From the NCBI GenBank assembly GCA_002454165.1, contig DKIG01000043.1:1-23297 (forward strand): 23,297 nt of DNA, given 5' to 3'. The number at the start of each line of letters is the position of its first letter. The first letter of the stretch is position 1. This DNA is from Gammaproteobacteria bacterium UBA6724 (GTDB lineage: Bacteria; Pseudomonadota; Gammaproteobacteria; Pseudomonadales; Azotimanducaceae). The notes under the pieces are model-generated. The model had not been told where the DNA came from and made no database searches. It saw only the letters and a program-made list of their open reading frames with translations. Of this stretch, positions 7,535-15,376 are shown piece after piece. The position numbers were made by a program, and so were the translations under genes.

Positions 7535-8323
7535 TTAGTCTATCCTGACTCTCAATGTTTTCTCCAGGTTGTTGCGCACCAGCGCCGCGATTATATCTAC
7601 CTCAGCATCTACCTCAGCATCCACCTCAGCGTCCCCTTCCCTATCCTGGCTCCAGATGGGACCAATCCATATCTTGTGGAAAACTTGCGCCTCTGTCTCG
7701 GTGCGCAGGATTCTGACCGGGACCGACGCTGGCAGTGCCGCGCGAACCGCCACCAGATGTTTCTCCGCACCCGCCCGATGAGAAAACGCACCCGTTTGCA
7801 AATAGACCGCACCTTTAGAATTTTTCTCAAGGGTGTCGGTCGCCAGGTCTTGCGACCTGTGCTGCTCAGGATGATTGACAGCATCCAGGGCTTCCACCAC
7901 CACCGGCACCGTGCCGCGACTCTGAAAGCCAAGTGCCTGGGCGGCGGCGTACGACAGGTCAATCAGTCTATCGTCATGGAAAGGACCCCGGTCGTTGACG
8001 CGGAGAATGACGCTCTCCCCGTTGTCCAAATTCGTCACCTTGACCTGGGTCGGTAGCGGTAGCGATTTGTGCGCCGCCGTCATGCCGTGCATATCGTAAG
8101 TCTCCCCCAAGGCGGTCAACCGACCATGGAATTTCGTCCCGTACCAGGAGGCTATCCCTATGTCCAGATAGCCGAGGCTTGATGGCAGAACCTGGTATGA
8201 CTTGCCGAAGACTTCATACGCATCCGGGCCAGTTTTCTCCGGGTGTAATTCATCTACCATGCAACCAGTCAGGAGCAGGAAGAGCAGCTGACTGGAGACA
8301 AGAAGTTGGTGAGATATAGACAC
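7535..8323 (-). CDS. rlpA: RlpA septal-ring lytic transglycosylase lipoprotein
   Basis: RlpA cleaves denuded (peptide-free) glycan strands in Pseudomonas and localises to septa. The 262-residue precursor has a lipobox LLTGC with the lipidated Cys at 21, a double-psi beta-barrel domain (about 54-135) with ASWYG, and the catalytic pair His85 (MTAAH) and Asp111 (RVNDRGPF) seen in active RlpA. A C-terminal SPOR domain (about 172-255) binds denuded glycan. Within the SPOR region, a 12-bp unit repeated three times (7595-7630) encodes AEVD-AEVD-AEVD, an acidic insertion. The start is GTG at 8323, with AGGA about 5 nt upstream, 11 nt after the mltB stop. It is part of the cell-wall run mrdA-rodA-mltB-rlpA-dacA. 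Confidence 0.94.
   Translation of the reverse strand: MSISHQLLVSSQLLFLLLTGCMVDELHPEKTGPDAYEVFGKSYQVLPSSLGYLDIGIASWYGTKFHGRLTALGETYDMHGMTAAHKSLPLPTQVKVTNLDNGESVILRVNDRGPFHDDRLIDLSYAAAQALGFQSRGTVPVVVEALDAVNHPEQHRSQDLATDTLEKNSKGAVYLQTGAFSHRAGAEKHLVAVRAALPASVPVRILRTETEAQVFHKIWIGPIWSQDREGDAEVDAEVDAEVDIIAALVRNNLEKTLRVRID
7595..7630 (-). repeat. 12-bp tandem repeat within rlpA (3 units)
   Basis: Three head-to-tail units of 12 bp, the first two identical and the third with one change. They are in frame and encode alternating Ala-Glu-Val-Asp in the SPOR domain. The unit length keeps the frame, so copy-number change by slippage would lengthen or shorten the acidic loop without breaking rlpA. Confidence 0.85.
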
Positions 8324-8334
8324 GACTTCCTGGC

Positions 8335-9390
8335 TCAGTCTGACTGCTGGGCAATGCCTGCCCGGCGCAGTGCCTCGCTGAGTTGAAAAACCGCCATCGC
8401 ATACAACTTGCTGTGATTGTACCGGGTGATCACATAAAAGTTGCCGCCGCCCAGCCAGTATTCCTGACCCTGCTCAAGTTGCAAGCGCATAGGAGAAATG
8501 AGTTCACCCACTGCCAGGGTCGGAAGCCGTGACACGCCAAGTTGCTGCAACGCCTCGGGGCTGAGGCTAGGCACCAGACCCAGATTAAAAATATCTTCCG
8601 AGGCTTCACTCAGCGCGGCAAGATCGGCAACATCTACTGGGGCGGCAATGAAGCCGTCCCGCCGCCAGCCATGTTGATGCAGATAGTTCGCCACGCTACC
8701 TATGGCGTCCACCGGATTGTTCCAGATGTCTCGCTGCCCGTCGGCATCAAAGTCAACGGCGTAATGCCGATAACTGCTGGGGATGAACTGTCCCCAGCCC
8801 ATGGCACCCGCGTAGGAGCCTTTCAGGGCGGTAATCTGCTGCTGCTCTTCACGTGCCAGGAGGAGCAATTCCCTGAGCTCTTTGCGGAAAAAATTCTGCC
8901 GCGGCGGGTAATCAAATGCCAGGGTCACCAACGCATCCAGGACACGATACTGACCCTTGTTACGTCCGTAATTCGTCTCAACGCCGAGCACAGCGGCGAC
9001 GATCGCGGCGGGCACGCCGTAACGGTCATAGGCGGCTTGCAAGCTGTCCCGGTGCTGTCGGGCAAAACTTACCCCTTCCTGACGGCGCCGGACGGTCAGG
9101 AAGATAGCCCGGTATTCTCCCCAAATCAGGGTCTTCTCCACCGGGCGGGTGATGGCATCAATGATGGCTTGTTTATATCGCGCCTGACGGAAGTAGCCGA
9201 GGAGTTGGGCCTCGCTGAATGATGCTTCTGCCACCAAGTCTTTTACGAATGCCTTGACATCCTCGCGTTCGGCATAACTCGTTACGCCATTCATCGCGGC
9301 GGGAACCTCGGCATAGCCAGGGACAAAGAAGACCAGGCCCAGGACCAGCACCGCGATGCTCCCAGGAAGATGAATCGGCAGCTTGCTCAC
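8335..9390 (-). CDS. mltB: lytic murein transglycosylase B
   Basis: MltB cleaves the beta-1,4 bond between MurNAc and GlcNAc, forming 1,6-anhydroMurNAc ends. The 351-residue protein has an N-terminal hydrophobic signal (about 10-27), the catalytic Glu138 in LGVETNYG, and the family motif GAMGWGQFIPSSYR (about 194-207). There is no lipobox cysteine after the signal, so this form is predicted to be soluble periplasmic (or anchored by an uncleaved signal), unlike the E. coli lipoprotein. The start is GTG at 9390, overlapping the rodA stop as GTGA. Its position between rodA and rlpA is the conserved order. Confidence 0.95.
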   Translation of the reverse strand: MSKLPIHLPGSIAVLVLGLVFFVPGYAEVPAAMNGVTSYAEREDVKAFVKDLVAEASFSEAQLLGYFRQARYKQAIIDAITRPVEKTLIWGEYRAIFLTVRRRQEGVSFARQHRDSLQAAYDRYGVPAAIVAAVLGVETNYGRNKGQYRVLDALVTLAFDYPPRQNFFRKELRELLLLAREEQQQITALKGSYAGAMGWGQFIPSSYRHYAVDFDADGQRDIWNNPVDAIGSVANYLHQHGWRRDGFIAAPVDVADLAALSEASEDIFNLGLVPSLSPEALQQLGVSRLPTLAVGELISPMRLQLEQGQEYWLGGGNFYVITRYNHSKLYAMAVFQLSEALRRAGIAQQSD

Positions 9391-10508
9391 AAGACCATTC
9401 TGCGATGCGTATGAAGGGACATCAAAATACCAAAACCGGCAAAGAGGGTTAGAATGGAAGTGCCGCCATAACTGACAAATGGCAGGGGCAAGCCCACGAC
9501 CGGTAGGATACCACTCACCATCCCGATATTAATAAACACATACACAAAAAAAGTGAAGGTAATGCTCCCGGAAAGTAGCCGCCCGAAAGTATCCTGAACA
9601 GCGATTGAGATGAAAACTCCCCTTGTTACCAGGGCAAGATAGAAACTCAGTAGTAGCAGCACGCCGACCAATCCCAGTTCTTCACCGATTACCGCGATGA
9701 TGAAATCTGTTTGTCGTTCGGGCAGAAAATCAAAATGAGACTGGGTCCCAGCAAACAATCCCTTCCCCAACAAACCGCCGGAACCGATTGCCGTCTTGGA
9801 TTGAATGATATTCCAACCAGCACCCAGGGGCGAGCTTTCCGGGTTCAGCAACGTCAGGATTCTTTGCTGTTGATAGTCGCGCAAAACGAACCAGAAGAGC
9901 GGCAAAGATACGAGGCCCGCACCGAACATGGAAAATACAATCCGCCAGGAAATACCCGTCAGTAGCAGTACAAAAATACCTGATGCGCCGAGGATCAGGG
10001 CGGTGCCCAGGTCAGGCTGGGCGGCGACCAGGACCACCAGCAAGCCAATAAACACCAGGGACAAAAACAAGTACCGCGGCGGCGGGGGTAAATGCCGGTC
10101 GTTGAAATACCAGGCAAGGACCATGGGCAGGAAGAGTTTCATTAACTCCGAGGGCTGGAAATACAACAGACCACCGATACGCAGCCAGCGCCGTGAACCC
10201 TGGATTTCTACCCCATGAAACTCAACCAGCAGCAACAGTAGCAAGCCGCCAATGAAGGTCCAGGGCGCAAGATGGAGAAACACCACTGGTGATACTTGCG
10301 CCAGGCTAATCATTACTCCTATGCCGATGAGCATTTTCAAACCTTGCGACATGACTGGCGCTGATTGCTGGCCCGTGGCACTGTAAAGAATCAACAAGCC
10401 AAAGGCACATATTGCCAGCAATAGAAAAAGCATCGGAATATCCAGGTGAAAGCGTCCACCAAGGCCAGTCTTTGTACTCTGGAATTGCCTGACATACTCC
10501 CGGCTCAT
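9387..10508 (-). CDS. rodA: rod-shape peptidoglycan polymerase RodA (SEDS)
   Basis: RodA polymerises lipid II into glycan strands for side-wall elongation, in complex with PBP2. The 373-residue protein is strongly hydrophobic with about ten membrane spans. SEDS hallmarks visible are GSRRWLRIGG and FQPSELMKL in the first half, AQPDLGTAL, the periplasmic-loop segment FDFLPERQTDFIIAVIGEELG holding the conserved Asp, and the C-terminal LPLPFVSYGGTS. The ATG at 10508 overlaps the mrdA stop (ATGA) and the stop overlaps the mltB start (GTGA), so mrdA, rodA and mltB are probably translationally coupled. The sequence belongs with RodA rather than FtsW by its neighbour PBP2. Confidence 0.96.
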   Translation of the reverse strand: MSREYVRQFQSTKTGLGGRFHLDIPMLFLLLAICAFGLLILYSATGQQSAPVMSQGLKMLIGIGVMISLAQVSPVVFLHLAPWTFIGGLLLLLLVEFHGVEIQGSRRWLRIGGLLYFQPSELMKLFLPMVLAWYFNDRHLPPPPRYLFLSLVFIGLLVVLVAAQPDLGTALILGASGIFVLLLTGISWRIVFSMFGAGLVSLPLFWFVLRDYQQQRILTLLNPESSPLGAGWNIIQSKTAIGSGGLLGKGLFAGTQSHFDFLPERQTDFIIAVIGEELGLVGVLLLLSFYLALVTRGVFISIAVQDTFGRLLSGSITFTFFVYVFINIGMVSGILPVVGLPLPFVSYGGTSILTLFAGFGILMSLHTHRRMVL

Positions 10509-12439
10509 CTGGCGTCTCCAGACCGGACACTAGTCTCCAGACCCTCAGAGTCGTCAGACGGTTGCTGCACCGGATTCCTCAGGAGGTAATGATCAAGCAC
10601 CGCTCTGGCAACAGGTGCGGCTACCGCACTACCCCCGCCGCCATTTTCAACCAGGACCGCCAAGGCAATTATCGGGTCATCCACCGGCGCGAAAGCTATA
10701 AACCAGGCATGCTTCCTTTGTCTCTCGGGGAGGGTTTCCGCGTCGTATTCTTCATCCTGTGCTATGCCAACCACCTGGGCTGTCCCTGACTTGCCGGCCA
10801 TCCGATATGAAATATCACGGCCTATGTATGCCCAGGCGGTACCGTTCTCACCATAGCCTTGATTGCCTCGGTGAACGACCTGCTCCATGGCATCAATCAC
10901 TAGCTCCCAGTCCTGGATGGATGGCGCCTGCGCAGGGTCCGGCTGGAGCCTGGATGGTGCCGACTCGCTACTAGCCCTTAACATTCTGGGCGATACCCAC
11001 TTGCCACGATTAGCAATCAAGGCCGCCAAGGCCGCCATCTGCAAGGGCGTAACGAGTATATCCCCCTGGCCAATCCCGACATTCACCGTATCACCCGGAT
11101 ACCAGTTCAAGCCCTTGGCGCTTTTCTTCCATTCTGGGGAAGGTATCAAACCCTTACGCGCTTCTGGCAGGTCAATAGTCCTGTTGGCACCAAAGCCGAA
11201 GTATGGCAGATGCTGACTGATCTGCTCTATGCCCAGCCTGACGGCGAGGTCATAGAAGTAAACATTGCACGACCGATAAATCGCTTTGGACAGATTAACC
11301 TTGCCGTGCCCACCAGGGTTAGATCGGCTCCAGTTCCAATCTCTATAGATCCGGGACTGATTTGGGAGTTGATACCAGCCGGGGTCATCAATGGTCTCCT
11401 CCGGGTCCAGGGTATCAGTGAGCAGACCGATCAGGGCAAAAACGGGTTTGATGGTTGAACCAGGTTCGTACTGCCCTTGTAGCACGCGATTGAACAAGGG
11501 CGTATCTTTTGATGCTTGCAGAGCGGCATAAGTCTGACTATCAATCCCGGTCACAAAGAGGTTGGGATCAAAGGCGGGTTGACTGACCAATGCCAGGATG
11601 CCGCCTGTTTTGGGTTCAATCGCGACCACGACACCGCGGCGGTCTTCTCCGAGAGCATCACTTGCCGCCTGCTGCAAGGAGGCGTCAAGATGGAGGAGGA
11701 GATTCTTACCCGGCAATGGTGGGCTTGCTTCCAGGGTCCTGATGAGTCTGCCATGGGCGTCCACTTCTACCTGTTGATAGCCGACCTTGCCGAGGAGCTC
11801 CTGCTCATAGAATTTCTCAACCCCCGTCTTGCCCACATAGTGGGTGCCAGCATAGGCAACTGGGTCCAACTCGGGAAGATCCGAACTACTGATTCGGCGG
11901 ACGGAGCCCAGGGCATGCGCAGTCAATTCACCCAGGGGATAGTGTCTAATCTGCCGCGACTCAATAGCCACCCCCGACATAGAAAACCTGTTCACACTGT
12001 ACTGCGCCATTTCCTGCTCGCTCAGCCCGAACAAAATGGGCACCGGTTGGTACTGATAGCGACGCCGCTGCAATCGTTTCTCAAATGCCTTGATGTCAGC
12101 CTCGGATAGACCCATCACCTGATGCAATTTATCCAGCCTTGCCTCAAGGTCATTGACCTGCTCAATGGAGATGGTGAGATTGAATGAGGGAGTGTTTTCG
12201 GCGAGCAATACCCCGTTTCTGTCGTAAATCAGTCCGCGCGCAGGTGGCAGGGGCTCAACTCTGATTCTGTTCTCATCGGACAGGATCCGGTATGAATCAT
12301 GCTGCAAAATCTGTAGGTAAAACAATCTTGCCACCAGCACAATAGTCAGCACTAGTAGCAGGATGGAGCCGATGATCATGCGTTTGACATGTACTCGGCT
12401 CTCCCGTGCACGATCCTTTACCGCCAGTGATTTAGCCAT
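10505..12439 (-). CDS. mrdA: penicillin-binding protein 2 (elongasome transpeptidase)
   Basis: PBP2 crosslinks peptidoglycan during cylindrical growth and activates RodA. The 644-residue protein has a short cytoplasmic N-terminus, one transmembrane helix (about 22-45), a pedestal/dimerisation domain (about 60-240), and a transpeptidase domain with the nucleophile in STIK (328-331), SCN (390-392) and KSGT (550-553). The ATG at 12439 fits the family N-terminus, although no strong Shine-Dalgarno is seen. An 81-nt gap separates it from rsfS, where many relatives carry rlmH; here there is no room for that gene. The stop overlaps rodA. Confidence 0.96.
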   Translation of the reverse strand: MAKSLAVKDRARESRVHVKRMIIGSILLLVLTIVLVARLFYLQILQHDSYRILSDENRIRVEPLPPARGLIYDRNGVLLAENTPSFNLTISIEQVNDLEARLDKLHQVMGLSEADIKAFEKRLQRRRYQYQPVPILFGLSEQEMAQYSVNRFSMSGVAIESRQIRHYPLGELTAHALGSVRRISSSDLPELDPVAYAGTHYVGKTGVEKFYEQELLGKVGYQQVEVDAHGRLIRTLEASPPLPGKNLLLHLDASLQQAASDALGEDRRGVVVAIEPKTGGILALVSQPAFDPNLFVTGIDSQTYAALQASKDTPLFNRVLQGQYEPGSTIKPVFALIGLLTDTLDPEETIDDPGWYQLPNQSRIYRDWNWSRSNPGGHGKVNLSKAIYRSCNVYFYDLAVRLGIEQISQHLPYFGFGANRTIDLPEARKGLIPSPEWKKSAKGLNWYPGDTVNVGIGQGDILVTPLQMAALAALIANRGKWVSPRMLRASSESAPSRLQPDPAQAPSIQDWELVIDAMEQVVHRGNQGYGENGTAWAYIGRDISYRMAGKSGTAQVVGIAQDEEYDAETLPERQRKHAWFIAFAPVDDPIIALAVLVENGGGGSAVAAPVARAVLDHYLLRNPVQQPSDDSEGLETSVRSGDAR

Positions 12440-12520
12440 GCCGATTACCCAGGCTGGAGATGGTGTTACACATCCTGCCTCGGCGAGCAGGTGCCACCAG
12501 CATGAGGAGCTGGTCGCGTG

Positions 12521-12871
12521 TTATACATGACTTTCATCCGGCTTCACTAGCACGAGGCTCCACAAACGTTCCAAGTCATACAATTCTCGCATATCGGGCA
12601 ACATGACATGCACCAGCACATCACCGAGATCAATCAATACCCAGCCGCCGTCTTCCAGCCCTTCAATACCAATGATAGTGACCTGAGCTGCTTTGGACCT
12701 GGCAATTACCCGGGCTGCCAGTGCCTTGACCTGTCGATTGGTCGCACCGCTCGCCACCACCATGTAGTCCGTAATATCCGTTTGCTCTCTGACATCCAGC
12801 AGGACCGGCGCCATTGCCTTGACATCTTCAAGGGCATCAAATACCAAATTGGTGATGGCTTTGCTATCCAT
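12521..12871 (-). CDS. rsfS: ribosomal silencing factor RsfS
   Basis: RsfS binds ribosomal protein uL14 on the 50S subunit and blocks subunit joining, damping translation in stationary phase or starvation. The 116-residue protein has the family blocks DITDYMVVASGATNRQVKALA (about 32-52) and GWVLIDLGDVLVHVM followed by RELYDLERLW (about 76-104). It lies between nadD and mrdA in the conserved order. A 99-nt spacer precedes it and contains an 11-bp direct repeat (12882-12892 and 12897-12907), so the gene may have some independent expression; no promoter is obvious. Confidence 0.95.
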   Translation of the reverse strand: MDSKAITNLVFDALEDVKAMAPVLLDVREQTDITDYMVVASGATNRQVKALAARVIARSKAAQVTIIGIEGLEDGGWVLIDLGDVLVHVMLPDMRELYDLERLWSLVLVKPDESHV

Positions 12872-12881
12872 ACACTAGGCA

Positions 12882-12907
12882 TGCATAAAGACGGCCTGCA
12901 TAAAGAC
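12882..12907. repeat. 11-bp direct repeat between rsfS and nadD
   Basis: TGCATAAAGAC occurs at 12882-12892 and again at 12897-12907, separated by GGCC. It lies in the rsfS leader. It could be a regulator site or a small duplication; no function can be assigned. Confidence 0.5.
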
Positions 12908-12970
12908 TGTCCGCTTGCGGGCTATTTTTCATGTGCATTTTTCATACAATGTCTCTCATACCCATTGGTC

Positions 12971-13624
12971 TCAGTCATGGGGTAAGTATAGCCCGCGTTG
13001 CATGATGTAGCGATGCACTTGCGCCGGCACCATCCTGGTTGGTTGAGCACCTCGCCAACAGGCCGCCCGTACCCCGGAGCCAGACACAGGCGTGTGTATC
13101 AACTGCAAATTGACAATTGCACCGGCCGGTTTACTTGCCAATACTGCCGGGTCATCCTGTCGCTTGTTATTTGCCCAGGCGGCAAGGGTAGGAGATTCAA
13201 CAGTGCCTGCACCCGGCCGCATCAACACCAGCAGGTGCGCCAGGTCGCACAGTTCACGCCATCTGAACCACTCGGGTATCGTCAAGTAGGCATCCTTGCC
13301 CATGACACATATCAGCGCTCTATCATCATCCAATTCCTGCCGGAAGGAGCGCAGGGTGTCATAAGTATAGGAGGGACCATCCCGCTCAAGTTCGCGTTCA
13401 TCAACTTCTATCCTTGCCAGATCGGCAGTCGCCAAGTGCAACATGGCGAGACGGTCCGCCGCGCTTGCCAGAGGGGTACTGCGATGCGGCGGAATCCGGC
13501 AGGGCACCAGATGCACCCTATTGACACCCGGCAGGTCTCGCACCGCCTCGGCGGCGCGGAGATGACCATAGTGCACCGGATCAAAGGTGCCGCCAAAGAC
13601 CGCCATCCCTTGCCCGCTCATCAT
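12971..13624 (-). CDS. nadD: nicotinate-mononucleotide adenylyltransferase
   Basis: NadD joins nicotinate mononucleotide to AMP from ATP, giving nicotinate adenine dinucleotide in NAD synthesis. The 217-residue protein has the nucleotidyltransferase motif GGTFDPVHYGHLR (11-23) and the C-terminal VSGSGVR, equivalent to the IS[ST]xxIR phosphate-binding motif. GPSYTYDTL and ICVMGKDAYLTIPEWFRW are typical internal blocks. The ATG at 13624 overlaps the proA stop as ATGA, which selects this Met over the internal one. The order proA-nadD-rsfS resembles that in Pseudomonas. Confidence 0.95.
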   Translation of the reverse strand: MMSGQGMAVFGGTFDPVHYGHLRAAEAVRDLPGVNRVHLVPCRIPPHRSTPLASAADRLAMLHLATADLARIEVDERELERDGPSYTYDTLRSFRQELDDDRALICVMGKDAYLTIPEWFRWRELCDLAHLLVLMRPGAGTVESPTLAAWANNKRQDDPAVLASKPAGAIVNLQLIHTPVSGSGVRAACWRGAQPTRMVPAQVHRYIMQRGLYLPHD

Positions 13625-14886
13625 TGCCGTATCTGACCGTCTCCGAATACGACAAACTTCTGCGAGGTGAGGCCTTCAAGTCCCACTGGTCCCCTGGCGT
13701 GCAACTTATCTGTGGAGATACCAATTTCTGCGCCCAATCCATATTCAAAACCGTCTGCCAATCGGGGCGAGGTGTTTATCATCACTGAGCTTGAGTCCAC
13801 TTCACGCAGGAACTGGCGACCCCGGGTGTAATTTTCTGTCACTATCGTATCAGTATGTTGGGAACCATAATGATTGATGTGAGCAATCGCTTGTTCAAGA
13901 CCCGAGACGACCCGGATGGACAGGATGGGGGCGAGATATTCGGTGTACCAATCCTGTTCCTGTGCCGATGCAATCTGGCAGTGGCTAGAAAGCAATTCAA
14001 GACTCTGTTCACAACCTCTCAATTCAACACCCTGTTCAATCAATCCGGTTGCCAAGCCGGGCAAGATCTGCTCGGCAACCAGGCGGTCCACCAGTAGGGT
14101 TTCCATGGCATTACACACCGCATAACGTTGCGTCTTGGCATTGAGTGCGATCTTGTATGCCATGTCCTGGTTCGCGTCCGCATCTATGTAAACATGGCAG
14201 ACACCAGCTAGATGCTTGATGACCGGCAGGGTCGCTTCTGCAGCTATTCTCTCAATCAACGCCTTACCACCCCGCGGTATAATGACATCCACATAATCGT
14301 CCATCTTGATAAGTTGTCCAACAAGGTCCCGGTCTGTGTCCCTGATGACCTGTACCGATGCTGGGGGTAAACCGGCACGGGAAAGTCCCTCGGTGATGCA
14401 GTCTGCCAGGGCGAGATTGGAATGAATGGCTTCAGAACCGCCCCGTAAAATGGTGGCATTGCCAGATTTGAGACACAGGCTGGCAGCATCAATGGTGACA
14501 TTCGGCCTGGACTCATAGATGATACCTATGACGCCAAGGGGCACTCTCATCTTGCCAATCTGAAGCCCATTGGGACGGCAGGACAGATGGCTAATCTCAC
14601 CGACCGGATCATTGAGAGCAGCCACCTGATACAAGCCTTCCACCATGCCATCAAAGCCCGCATCGGTGAAACTTAATCGCTCCAGGAGCGGGTCGCTTAG
14701 CTGAGCAGATCGTCCGGCTTCCAGATCTTTTTCATTGGCGGCAAGCAGTTGCGCCCGATGAGCAAGAATCGCATCACCTGTTGCCCTGAGTGCCTGGTTC
14801 TTTACTGGTGTAGTGGCATGACCCACCGCCACCGCCGCCTCACGCGCCGCTTGACCCATTTGTAACATAGACTCGGTACTGGTCAT
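13621..14886 (-). CDS. proA: gamma-glutamyl phosphate reductase
   Basis: ProA reduces gamma-glutamyl phosphate with NADPH to glutamate-5-semialdehyde in proline synthesis. The 421-residue protein belongs to the aldehyde dehydrogenase superfamily, with IGIIYESRPNVT (120-131), LKSGNATILRGGSEA (139-153), the catalytic Cys230 in KHLAGVCHVYID, and the C-terminal FEYGLGAEIGIST block. The partner kinase gene proB is not adjacent. It is the first gene of the long minus-strand run and is divergent from gatC; TATATT lies just before the start on the minus strand, but too close to the ATG to be a confident -10. Confidence 0.96.
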   Translation of the reverse strand: MTSTESMLQMGQAAREAAVAVGHATTPVKNQALRATGDAILAHRAQLLAANEKDLEAGRSAQLSDPLLERLSFTDAGFDGMVEGLYQVAALNDPVGEISHLSCRPNGLQIGKMRVPLGVIGIIYESRPNVTIDAASLCLKSGNATILRGGSEAIHSNLALADCITEGLSRAGLPPASVQVIRDTDRDLVGQLIKMDDYVDVIIPRGGKALIERIAAEATLPVIKHLAGVCHVYIDADANQDMAYKIALNAKTQRYAVCNAMETLLVDRLVAEQILPGLATGLIEQGVELRGCEQSLELLSSHCQIASAQEQDWYTEYLAPILSIRVVSGLEQAIAHINHYGSQHTDTIVTENYTRGRQFLREVDSSSVMINTSPRLADGFEYGLGAEIGISTDKLHARGPVGLEGLTSQKFVVFGDGQIRQ

Positions 14887-14958
14887 GGCATAATATACTA
14901 TTAATGTCCAGGGTCGTTACTTTAACAAAAACCAACGGCAATTCCTGCCCCGTGAAGA

Positions 14959-14986
14959 TTGACAACTGGCATCCTTGACTTTTTAT
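14959..14986 (+). promoter_or_regulatory. putative sigma70 promoter for gatCAB
   Basis: TTGACA (14959-14964), a perfect -35, is followed after 16 nt by TTTTAT (14981-14986), a four-of-six -10. It would give a leader of about 85-90 nt before gatC. A second, weaker arrangement is TTGCGT (15012-15017) with TAGCAT (15035-15040), 17 nt apart. Either is possible. Confidence 0.4.
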
Positions 14987-15080
14987 GCCCCGTCCCCAGG
15001 GCGGCAAGGGTTTGCGTCTTGCCACAAACCTTATTAGCATTCCCTCGCCTCTACTCAGTAATACAATGCAGGAATCCAGT

Positions 15081-15368
15081 GTGAAAATCACGCAAGAAGT
15101 GGTCAACAACATAGCCGAACTCGCTCAGCTCAGGGTGACAGGCGATGACCTGGCAGACATCGCCGAGGGGATGAAAAATATCCTGGACCTGGCGGAGCAA
15201 TTACAATCCATAGACACCAGTAAGGTTGAGCCTGTATCCAACCCGCTTGATGCAACTCAGCGCCTCAGGGCAGATGCAATCACGGAAACTGATCAAAGCG
15301 ACCTCTTCCAGGCACTTGCCCCCCAGACTAAGGCGGGTTTGTATTTGGTACCCAGAGTCCTGGAGTAG
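15081..15368 (+). CDS. gatC: Asp/Glu-tRNA amidotransferase subunit C
   Basis: GatC is the small stabilising subunit that wraps the GatA-GatB interface of the enzyme that converts misacylated Glu-tRNA(Gln) or Asp-tRNA(Asn) to the amide. The chosen GTG start gives a 95-residue protein, the usual size, beginning in the normal KITQEVVNNIAELAQL region, with AGGA 7 nt upstream. An in-frame ATG at 15066 would add five residues but lacks a Shine-Dalgarno; a longer frame from 14985 is not family-like. DPRxD-type sequence near the end reads RLRADAITE. The stop is 8 nt before gatA. Confidence 0.9.
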   Translation: MKITQEVVNNIAELAQLRVTGDDLADIAEGMKNILDLAEQLQSIDTSKVEPVSNPLDATQRLRADAITETDQSDLFQALAPQTKAGLYLVPRVLE

Positions 15369-15376
15369 TCATCGGC

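Noticed and set aside
8542..9222. Plus-strand open frame opposite mltB
   Set aside because: Antisense to conserved MltB motifs, and no recognisable protein.
12909..12928. GC-rich hairpin followed by T run (plus strand) between rsfS and nadD
   Set aside because: It has terminator shape only on the plus strand, while both neighbours are transcribed from the minus strand; the loop is also very small.
12998..13636. Plus-strand open frame opposite nadD
   Set aside because: NadD motifs are intact on the minus strand; the antisense product resembles nothing recognisable.
14985..15080. N-terminal extension of gatC to an ATG at 14985
   Set aside because: It would add 32 residues not found in GatC and would read through the likely promoter; a GTG with a good Shine-Dalgarno lies at 15081.
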